Shown: positions 9,520 through 14,053 of the stretch, in pieces
Numbering within the stretch: position 1 is the first letter of the stretch
Layout: each line of letters begins with the position of its first letter
Source of the DNA: CAZEFK01 sp964511405
GTDB taxonomy: Bacteria > Pseudomonadota > Alphaproteobacteria > Elsterales > Elsteraceae
Reading direction: 5' to 3'
Assembly (NCBI GenBank): GCA_964511405.1
Contig: CAZEFK010000189.1
Coordinates: 1-14,053 of the forward strand
Length of the DNA: 14,053 bases
Position numbers and translations under genes: made by a program
Notes under the pieces: model-generated
The model's input: the letters and a program-made list of their open reading frames with translations, nothing else
Told to the model about the DNA's origin: nothing
Database searches by the model: none

Positions 9520-9594
9520 ATGACCGAGCTTCTCGCCCGCCACCGCTATTACCCGCCGCACCCATACGGCGGCGCGGGTTCGGTCCTGACTTAG
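9520..9594 (+). CDS. Tyrosine leader peptide (24 codons) of a probable attenuator
   Basis: This short ORF of 24 codons plus TAG lies between ggt and the tyrA-like gene. Its central part reads HRYYPPHPY: Tyr at codons 10 and 11 (TAT TAC, 9547-9552) and again at codon 16 (9565-9567), i.e. 3 of 24 residues for a residue that is usually scarce. It has no Phe and no Trp. The Tyr-Tyr pair sits directly before pairing segment 1 (9553-9558), where control codons are expected in a ribosome-mediated attenuator. The ORF ends 7 bases before segment 3. The ATG has no Shine-Dalgarno and coincides with the predicted transcription start, like the leaderless trpL leader of Sinorhizobium meliloti. Its product is probably dispensable; the act of translation is the signal. 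Coding status is inferred from layout, not homology. Confidence 0.6.
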   Translation: MTELLARHRYYPPHPYGGAGSVLT

Positions 9595-9660
9595 ACCCAC
9601 TGCCGCCGCGGTCCGGCGGCGCAGTGAACCGGTCCCCGGGCTGCGGCCTGCCCGGAGACC
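9553..9660 (+). promoter_or_regulatory. Attenuator: four mutually exclusive RNA segments plus an RBS-sequestering hairpin
   Basis: Segments read directly from sequence: 1 = CCGCCG (9553-9558), 2 = CGGCGGC (9567-9573), 3 = GCCGCCG (9602-9608), 4 = CGGCGGC (9614-9620). Possible stems are 1:2 (6 bp, loop 8), 2:3 (7 bp, loop 28) and 3:4 (7 bp, loop 5, extended by ACT/AGT across a 2-base bulge). A second hairpin joins GGTC and CCGGGC (9631-9641) to GCCCGG and GACC (9650-9660) with one C-A mismatch. Its right arm contains the GGAG (9654-9657) of the next gene, 8 bases before the ATG. No T-run follows either hairpin. A ribosome stalled at Tyr10/11 would cover segment 1 and let 2:3 form; normal translation should leave 1:2 plus 3:4. 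Confidence 0.6.
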
Positions 9661-9665
9661 TTGCC

Positions 9666-10409
9666 ATGAGACGCATCAGAAAACCCGGCCTCGGCCTGAT
9701 CGGGGCCGGCGCGTTCGGCGCTTTCTGCCTGCCGCACCTGCTGCCGCTGTTCCGCGTGACCGTGTGCGATCCCGGGCGGGATCTCGCCGCCCTGGCGGGC
9801 CTTGGTGCCGTGCCGGGCGACCTGGCGGCGGCCGCCGCGCAGGACGTGGTCGTGCTGGCGGTGCCCCTGGCCGCGCTGGCGGACGTGGCGCGGGCGGTCG
9901 CCGCCCATGTGCGGCCGGGCGCCTTGGTGCTCGACGTCTGTTCGGTCAAGGGCGAGCCTGAGGCGATCCTCGACCGGCTGCTGCCGGCCGGGGTCGACAT
10001 CGTCGGGACCCATCCACTGTTCGGGCCCGAAAGCGGCCGCGACGGCCTGGCCGGGCTGCGCATCGCGCTATGCCCGGTGCGCGGCCGGCGCATAGCGGCG
10101 GTCGCGCGGACCCTCCGCCGGCTGGGGCTGGACGTGGCCGTGACCACCGCGGCCGAGCACGACCGCCAGATGGCCTATGTCCAGGGCCTGACCCACCTGA
10201 TCGCGCGCATCGTGATGGGCATGGGCGTGCCGCCGCTGACGCACACCACCCGGACCTTCGACCATCTGATGCGCATGGTCGACACCGTCCGCCACGACTC
10301 CGAGGCACTGTTCCGCACCATCGCGGTCGAGAACCCGTTCGCGGCGGAGGTGCGCGAGCGCTTCTTCGCGGCCGCGGCCGATCTCGACGGCGCGCTCAGA
10401 ACCCGATGA
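9666..10409 (+). CDS. tyrA: Prephenate/arogenate dehydrogenase family protein (TyrA type)
   Basis: TyrA-family enzymes oxidatively decarboxylate prephenate or arogenate on the way to tyrosine. The 247-residue product has an N-terminal Rossmann fold with GAGAFG (13-18) and an acidic residue at the end of strand 2 (Asp35), which favours NAD over NADP. Next come LDVCSVKGEP (89-98), the catalytic-His segment GTHPLFGPES (114-123, His116) and QGLTHLIARIV (173-183). It is compact: no chorismate mutase domain and no C-terminal ACT domain, so allosteric feedback by tyrosine through an ACT domain is absent. That would fit control at the expression level by the leader upstream. Prephenate versus arogenate preference is undecided. 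ATG 9666 is preceded by GGAG (9654-9657) inside a hairpin. Its 3' end overlaps the convergent YbjN-protein gene by 14 bases. Confidence 0.88.
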   Translation: MRRIRKPGLGLIGAGAFGAFCLPHLLPLFRVTVCDPGRDLAALAGLGAVPGDLAAAAAQDVVVLAVPLAALADVARAVAAHVRPGALVLDVCSVKGEPEAILDRLLPAGVDIVGTHPLFGPESGRDGLAGLRIALCPVRGRRIAAVARTLRRLGLDVAVTTAAEHDRQMAYVQGLTHLIARIVMGMGVPPLTHTTRTFDHLMRMVDTVRHDSEALFRTIAVENPFAAEVRERFFAAAADLDGALRTR

Positions 10410-10899
10410 AGGTCTTGAAGGCGGCCAAGCTGTCGCCGAACGTGCCGAGCGTGTCCTGGACATTGGCCGGAGTCACGCCCTTCGACAGGTTTACGTCCAT
10501 GTCGATGGCGGCGACCCCGGCCTCCGGATCGAGATAGGCGCGGCCCCAGCGCTGGTTGAGGTTCCAGTCGTTGACCTTGATCAGGGTGACCTGGTCCTTG
10601 GTGTCGAACCCGGCATAGAACTGCAGCGTCGCGCAGGCGGGCTTGGCGGCGCTGTCGCAGTCGTACAGCAGCAGGTAGACCTTGGCCGCCTTCATTTCGA
10701 TGCCGATGCGCTGGGTGTCGGTTACGGGCGGCAGCAGGGTGGGCTGGTAGCCCCAGGACTGCAGCAGGTCCATGAGGTCGGCTGCGGTCACCCGGGTCAG
10801 CACGGCGTCGCGCCGGACCTCGGCCGCCGCGGGGGCCGTCCACAGGACGAGCGCCCATAAAACGAGCGCAGGGACCGGCGCCAGCAATTGCAGAATCAT
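10396..10899 (-). CDS. Secreted YbjN-domain protein
   Basis: The 167-residue protein begins with a hydrophobic signal sequence (residues about 2-26, ending TAPAAAE), so it is probably exported to the periplasm. The rest matches the YbjN / bacterial sensory transduction regulator family by its LMDLLQSWGYQPTLL start, the paired cysteines in LYDCDSAAKPACATLQFYAGF (78-98, Cys81 and Cys89, perhaps a disulfide) and the WNLNQRWGRAYLDPEAGV segment (112-129). The molecular role is unknown; YbjN folds like a type III secretion chaperone. I chose ATG 10899 because AGAAGG lies 7 bases upstream; the in-frame TTG at 10905 has no room for that site. It lies 12 bp downstream of epmA on the same strand, so the two are probably co-transcribed. 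Confidence 0.82.
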   Translation of the reverse strand: MILQLLAPVPALVLWALVLWTAPAAAEVRRDAVLTRVTAADLMDLLQSWGYQPTLLPPVTDTQRIGIEMKAAKVYLLLYDCDSAAKPACATLQFYAGFDTKDQVTLIKVNDWNLNQRWGRAYLDPEAGVAAIDMDVNLSKGVTPANVQDTLGTFGDSLAAFKTFIGF

Positions 10900-10911
10900 G
10901 ATCAAGCCTTC

Positions 10912-11949
10912 TTATGGCGGGTCGACCGGTGCCCACAGCACCTGGTCGATGTGGTCGGCGCCTGATGCGAGCATCACCAGGCGGTCGAAGCCCAGGGCGA
11001 TGCCCGCGCTGTCGGGCAGCCCGTAGTCCAGGGCAGCCAGGAAATCCTCGTCCACCGGGTAGGCGCGGCCATACAGCGCCTGGGCCCTGACGCGGTCGGC
11101 CTCGAACCGCTGGCGCTGGACCCTCGTGTCGGTCAGTTCGCCGAAGGCGTTGGCCAGCTCCAGTCCGGCGACATAGAGCTCGAAGCGCTCGGCGACGCGC
11201 GGATCGGCCGGCTTGGGGCGGGCGAGGGCGGCCATGGACACCGGATAGTCGGTCAGCACGGTCGCTCGGCCGACGCCCAGCCGCGGCTCGACGAAGGCCA
11301 GCGACAGCCGGAAGAACAGGTCTTCCCAACTGTCGCCCGGATGCGGTTCGACGCCCAGCGGCGCCGCCTGGGCGGCCAGCAGCGCGAGATCCGGCGCCAG
11401 GGGATCGGGGGCGGTCGCCAGGAGGTCGATGCCGCAATGGCGTCGAAAGGCCTCGGCGACGCTCAGGATCTCGGGCTCGGCCGCGGGATCGGCCTCGGCC
11501 CCGGCCCAGCGCAGCCGGTCGGTGCCGGCCGCCGCCGCGGCGGCGCGCAGCAGGCCGGCGCAGTCCGCGACCAAGTCGTCGAGCGCGGCGCCGGCGCGGT
11601 ACCATTCCAGCATCGTGAATTCGGGATGGTGGGTCGGGCCGCGCTCGCCGTTGCGCCAGACCCGGGCCAGCTGAAAGATCCGCGGCTCGCCCGCCACCAG
11701 CAGCTTCTTCATGGCGAACTCGGGCGAGGTGTGCAGATGGCGCGGCGCGCGGGCGCCGTCGGGCCCCACCAGCTCCGCCGAGACGGCCATCAGGTGCGGC
11801 TCCAGGCCCGGCGAGCGCTGCAGCGCCGGGGTCTCGACCTCCATGAATTCGTTGGCCTCGAACCAGCCGCGCACGGCCGCGCGAATCGCGGCGCGCTGCT
11901 TCAGGCGGCCGCGGCGCGCGGCGTAGCGATCGGGGTGCCACCAGGTCAT
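10912..11949 (-). CDS. epmA: EF-P lysine ligase EpmA (PoxA/GenX, truncated lysyl-tRNA synthetase homologue)
   Basis: EpmA activates lysine (in enterobacteria (R)-beta-lysine made by EpmB) and attaches it to the conserved Lys of elongation factor P. The 345-residue protein is a class II synthetase core without the N-terminal anticodon-binding OB domain of LysRS. Visible features are FMEVETPALQRSPGLEPHL (35-53), LHTSPEFAMKKLLVAG (72-87), motif 2 RIFQLARVWRNGERGPTHHP (90-109), AGLELANAFGELTD (261-274) and motif 3 GIALGFDRLVML (316-327). A GGAGG eight bases upstream of ATG 11949 supports the start. It is divergent from efp, whose product is its expected substrate, across 117 bp. No epmB is in the window, so the lysine form used is unknown. 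Confidence 0.94.
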   Translation of the reverse strand: MTWWHPDRYAARRGRLKQRAAIRAAVRGWFEANEFMEVETPALQRSPGLEPHLMAVSAELVGPDGARAPRHLHTSPEFAMKKLLVAGEPRIFQLARVWRNGERGPTHHPEFTMLEWYRAGAALDDLVADCAGLLRAAAAAAGTDRLRWAGAEADPAAEPEILSVAEAFRRHCGIDLLATAPDPLAPDLALLAAQAAPLGVEPHPGDSWEDLFFRLSLAFVEPRLGVGRATVLTDYPVSMAALARPKPADPRVAERFELYVAGLELANAFGELTDTRVQRQRFEADRVRAQALYGRAYPVDEDFLAALDYGLPDSAGIALGFDRLVMLASGADHIDQVLWAPVDPP

Positions 11950-12005
11950 GGGCCGGCCCTCCGGATATGGCCGTCAATGGGGGCAACTGGGCGCACCGCC
12001 CTGCG

Positions 12006-12034
12006 TTGCTTGGCCGATGGCAAGCTGATAGGGT
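12006..12034 (+). promoter_or_regulatory. Candidate promoter of efp
   Basis: TTGCTT (12006-12011) and TAGGGT (12029-12034) are 17 bases apart. Transcription should begin near 12041, about 25 bases before the efp ATG, downstream of which GAGAGG acts as the Shine-Dalgarno. I found no convincing opposing promoter for epmA in the same gap. Confidence 0.48.
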
Positions 12035-12066
12035 CCCGGCCGCTTGCCGCTCGAGAGGCTGATTGG

Positions 12067-12633
12067 ATGAAGATTAACGCCAACGAATTGCGTGCCGGGA
12101 ACGTCATGGAGCACAAGGGGCGGCTGTGGGCCGTCGCCAAGGCCCAGCATATCACGCCCGGCAAGGGCGGCGCGTTCGTGCAGGTTGAACTCAAGGACAT
12201 TCGCGACGGCACCAAGCTGAACGACCGCTTCCGGTCGGGCGAGACGGTCGAGCGCGTGCGCATCGACGAGGGGGATTACCAGTTCCTGTTCGGCGACGAC
12301 GAGATGCTGACCTTCATGGACGAGCAGACCTTCGAGCAGGTCCAGGTGCCGCGCGCCCTGGTCGGCGAGCGGGCGGCGTTCCTGTCCGAAGGCATGAAAG
12401 TCTCGCTGTCGCTCTATGAAGGCTCCGCCGTCGGCATCGACCTGCCGCAGACCGTGGTGCTGACCGTGGTCGAGGCCGACCCGGTGGTCAAGGGCCAGAC
12501 CGCGTCCTCGTCGTACAAGCCGGGCAAGCTCGAGAACGGGCTCAAGGTCATGATCCCGCCGCACATCGAGGCCGGCACGCGCGTGGTGGTGAACACCGAG
12601 GACTGCTCGTACGTCGAGCGCGCGAAAAACTGA
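12067..12633 (+). CDS. efp: Translation elongation factor P
   Basis: EF-P binds between the ribosomal P and E sites and relieves stalling at polyproline runs. The 188-residue length is exact for the family and all three beta-barrel domains are present. The modification loop is ITPGKGGAF with Lys33 as the acceptor, equivalent to E. coli Lys34, which agrees with the EpmA gene next door. The C-terminal domain contains DLPQTVVLTVVEADPVVKG and the signature GLKVMIPPHIEAGTRVVVNT (158-177). ATG 12067 is preceded by GAGAGG (12053-12058). The product may matter locally, because the last gene of the window encodes a protein with long proline runs. An 8-bp hairpin follows the stop codon. Confidence 0.97.
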   Translation: MKINANELRAGNVMEHKGRLWAVAKAQHITPGKGGAFVQVELKDIRDGTKLNDRFRSGETVERVRIDEGDYQFLFGDDEMLTFMDEQTFEQVQVPRALVGERAAFLSEGMKVSLSLYEGSAVGIDLPQTVVLTVVEADPVVKGQTASSSYKPGKLENGLKVMIPPHIEAGTRVVVNTEDCSYVERAKN

Positions 12634-12641
12634 CTTGCACG

Positions 12642-12662
12642 GCGGCGCCGGATGGGCGCCGC
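12642..12662 (+). terminator. Hairpin after efp, possible terminator
   Basis: GCGGCGCC (12642-12649) pairs perfectly with GGCGCCGC (12655-12662) around a GGATG loop, starting nine bases after the efp stop. A TTTT comes only 12 bases later (12675-12678), so this is not a standard intrinsic terminator. It may still end or protect the efp transcript. A weak promoter candidate for suhB follows: TTTTCC (12675-12680), 17 bases, TATCTC (12698-12703). Confidence 0.4.
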
Positions 12663-12743
12663 ACTCCTGCCGCATTTTCCGGTACCCCCTGGTCCGGTAT
12701 CTCTTGTCCGGCGCCCCGGTGCCGCCCTCGTCTGGAGCCCTCG

Positions 12744-13559
12744 ATGGCCGTTCGGTCGCCCGCGATCAACGTGATGGTGAAGGCCGCGCAGAAGGCGGCG
12801 CGGACGCTGGTGCGCGACTTCGGCGAGGTCGAGCAGCTGCAGGTGTCGCGCAAGGGGCCGGCCGATTTCGTCAGCTCCGCCGACCTGCGCGCGGAGCGGT
12901 CGATTCGCGAGGAGCTGGCCAAGGCACGGCCCAGCTACGGCTTCCTGATGGAAGAGAGCGGGGCGACCGAGGGCGACGGCCGGCATCGCTGGATCGTCGA
13001 TCCGCTCGACGGCACCACCAACTTCCTGCACGGGATCCCCCAGTTCGCCATCTCGATCGCGCTGGAGCGCGACGGCGAGCTGGTGGCCGGGGTCATCTAC
13101 GACCCGATCAAGGACGAGCTGTTCTGGGCCGAGAAAGGCGGCGGCGCCTTCCTCAACGACCGCCGCCTCCGGGTGTCGGCTCGGCGCGACATGGCCCAGG
13201 CGGTCATCGGCACCGGCCTGCCGTTCCTGGCCCGCGGCGACCATGAGGCGTACCTGCCGCTGCTGGCCGCGGTCATGGCCCAGACCGCGGGCGTGCGCCG
13301 CCTGGGGGCGGCGGCGCTGGACCTGGCCTATGTCGCGGCCGGCCGATTCGAGGGCTTCTTCGAGTTCGGGCTCAATCCGTGGGACATGGCCGCCGGCATC
13401 GTGCTGGTGCGCGAGGCCGGGGGCTATGTCAGCGAAGTGACCGGCGGCCACGCCATGATGGAATCGGGGTCGATTCTCGCGGCCAACGACCATCTGCACC
13501 TGGCCCTCGGCACGCTGCTGAAGGGGGCGGCGCCACAGCGCCGCGCCGCGGCGCTGTGA
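12744..13559 (+). CDS. suhB: Inositol monophosphatase family protein (SuhB type)
   Basis: The 271-residue protein is a Mg-dependent, Li-sensitive-type sugar-phosphate phosphatase. The two family signatures are present: WIVDPLDGTTNFLHG (83-97) with metal ligands Asp86 and Asp89, and NPWDMAAGIVLVREAGG (211-227) with Asp214; the acidic pair in FLMEES (67-72) supplies another ligand. In E. coli SuhB also joins the rRNA antitermination complex, but whether that holds here is unknown. GGAG (12734-12737) precedes ATG 12744 at good spacing. It follows efp by 110 bp with a hairpin between. The substrate need not be inositol phosphate; 3'-phosphoadenosine phosphate or histidinol phosphate are handled by relatives, although the length and motifs fit SuhB best. 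Confidence 0.93.
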   Translation: MAVRSPAINVMVKAAQKAARTLVRDFGEVEQLQVSRKGPADFVSSADLRAERSIREELAKARPSYGFLMEESGATEGDGRHRWIVDPLDGTTNFLHGIPQFAISIALERDGELVAGVIYDPIKDELFWAEKGGGAFLNDRRLRVSARRDMAQAVIGTGLPFLARGDHEAYLPLLAAVMAQTAGVRRLGAAALDLAYVAAGRFEGFFEFGLNPWDMAAGIVLVREAGGYVSEVTGGHAMMESGSILAANDHLHLALGTLLKGAAPQRRAAAL

Positions 13560-13594
13560 GGCGGGGGGCTGCGCCCCGGCGTCAGATGGTCGGC

Positions 13595-13623
13595 TTGCTC
13601 GAGGCCGTCCGTTCCGCTAGCGT
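13595..13623 (+). promoter_or_regulatory. Candidate promoter of the proline-rich protein gene
   Basis: TTGCTC (13595-13600) and TAGCGT (13618-13623) are 17 bases apart, with the same -10 hexamer as the tyrosine leader promoter. Transcription would begin near 13630, leaving a roughly 50-base 5' UTR that opens with a strong hairpin. Confidence 0.48.
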
Positions 13624-13633
13624 TCCGGGCGCC

Positions 13634-13655
13634 GCGGCGCGGATCGGCGCGCCGC
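13634..13655 (+). other. Hairpin at the 5' end of the proline-rich gene's predicted mRNA
   Basis: GCGGCGCG (13634-13641) and CGCGCCGC (13648-13655) are perfect complements around a 6-base GATCGG loop. It falls a few bases after the predicted transcription start and 10 bases before the GGGAG Shine-Dalgarno (13666-13670). A 5'-terminal stem of this kind could protect the mRNA from 5'-end-dependent decay. Confidence 0.3.
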
Positions 13656-13681
13656 CGACAAGCAAGGGAGCACCTCCGGCC

Positions 13682-14053
13682 ATGGTGCCTAGTGTGCCAG
13701 CCGGCGGCCGTGGCCGGGTTGCCGTCCTGATCGGCATTGCGGCGCTGGTCGGCCTTTGGGGAGAGGTGCCGGCTCTGGCACAGCAGGGCAGCGTCGTCGT
13801 CGATCGCGGTGTTCTCGACCAGCTGGGTCCGCCGCCGCCGCCGCCCCGGCTACTGCCGCCCCGGATCGTGACCATGCCGACGCCGCCAGCGCAGCTGCCG
13901 CCGGCTTTGGCGCCACGCAGCCAGCTATTCCTGTCGCCAGGCCGGACGCCGACGGCTACGGCATCCCTGCCGCCGCCGACTCCGGTGCCCGCGCCGGCCG
14001 CCCGACCGGTCCCGCCGCCCGCTCCGGTGCGGCCGTCGCCCTCGGCGGCCCTC
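13682..14053 (+). CDS. Exported proline-rich protein, N-terminal part (cut by window edge)
   Basis: An open frame of 124 codons runs from ATG 13682 to the window end without a stop. Residues about 10-33 form a signal peptide (Arg-containing start, hydrophobic VAVLIGIAALVGLWG, cleavage after PALA), so the product is exported. The mature part starts QQGSVVVDRGVLDQLG and then becomes very proline-rich, with runs of 3-6 Pro mixed with Ala, Arg and Val. From memory, this start followed by a proline-rich linker resembles alphaproteobacterial OmpA-family proteins whose peptidoglycan-binding domain comes last, but that domain would lie outside the window, so the assignment is tentative. GGGAG lies 11 bases upstream, slightly far. 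Its polyproline runs would be expected to need EF-P, encoded 1 kb upstream. Confidence 0.7.
   Translation, partial: MVPSVPAGGRGRVAVLIGIAALVGLWGEVPALAQQGSVVVDRGVLDQLGPPPPPPRLLPPRIVTMPTPPAQLPPALAPRSQLFLSPGRTPTATASLPPPTPVPAPAARPVPPPAPVRPSPSAAL

Noticed and set aside
7825..9600. 591-codon minus-strand open frame opposite ggt
   Set aside because: Its Arg/Gly/His/Asp-rich composition is typical of an antisense shadow in GC-rich DNA, while the plus strand gives complete GGT.
9602..9620. Calling the 3:4 hairpin an intrinsic terminator
   Set aside because: The stem is strong but is followed by GCAGTGAACC with no T-run, so I describe it as part of an attenuator rather than a stand-alone terminator.
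10175..11986. 603-codon minus-strand open frame over epmA and the YbjN-protein gene
   Set aside because: It is a frame shadow of two well-supported genes (EpmA and the YbjN protein) and has Arg/Pro/Gly-rich composition with no motifs.
13565..13577. GGGGC-TGC-GCCCC mini-hairpin after suhB
   Set aside because: Only five pairs with a 3-base loop and no T-run; too weak to call a terminator in GC-rich DNA.

Overview
The window is a gene-dense, very GC-rich (about 70% by eye) stretch of a bacterial chromosome. Gene content and gene style (FolP with an N-terminal extension, a PAS_5-family protein, a secreted YbjN-domain protein, efp next to suhB) suggest an alphaproteobacterium, probably near the Rhodospirillales. 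I cannot name genus or species from sequence alone. I see no mobile elements, CRISPR arrays, tRNA or rRNA genes. No intergenic gap exceeds 200 bp.

Layout. (1) 1-5029, plus strand: a housekeeping operon of ftsH (3' part), folP, glmM, thiD and an AlaX-type alanyl-tRNA editing gene. ftsH/folP, glmM/thiD and thiD/alaX each overlap by 4 bases (GTGA, ATGA, ATGA), so they are probably translationally coupled. Only folP-glmM has a gap (about 92 bp), and it holds a strong hairpin. (2) 5047-6678, minus strand: a PAS_5-family protein and a threonine/serine dehydratase-like PLP enzyme. (3) 6780-9474, plus strand: an AraC-HTH/O6-methylguanine methyltransferase fusion, then an exported gamma-glutamyltranspeptidase with a 16-bp perfect palindrome just upstream. 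(4) 9484-10409, plus strand: a short Tyr-containing leader ORF, a set of mutually exclusive GC-rich hairpins, and a short TyrA-family (prephenate/arogenate) dehydrogenase. (5) 10396-11949, minus strand: a secreted YbjN-domain protein and the EF-P lysine ligase epmA. (6) 12067-end, plus strand: efp divergent from epmA, then a SuhB-type inositol monophosphatase, then the start of an exported proline-rich protein.

Most notable observation: 9484-9665 has the layout of a ribosome-mediated attenuator for tyrosine biosynthesis. A promoter-like pair sits so close to a 24-codon ORF that its ATG would be at or next to the transcription start. The ORF carries Tyr-Tyr just before the first pairing segment. 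Four segments can form 1:2, 2:3 or 3:4. A further hairpin buries the Shine-Dalgarno of the tyrA-like gene. There is no U-tract, which favours translational (or Rho-assisted) over classical intrinsic-terminator attenuation. The base pairing is read directly from the sequence; the regulatory behaviour is inferred.

Other points worth a second look: FolP has Met in place of the Phe of its NVTPDSFSDGG loop (the E. coli Phe28 position linked to sulfonamide resistance); three plus-strand promoters share a TTG-N3 / 17-nt spacer / TAG(C/G)GT form; and the first ~55 bases look like indel-laden ftsH sequence.
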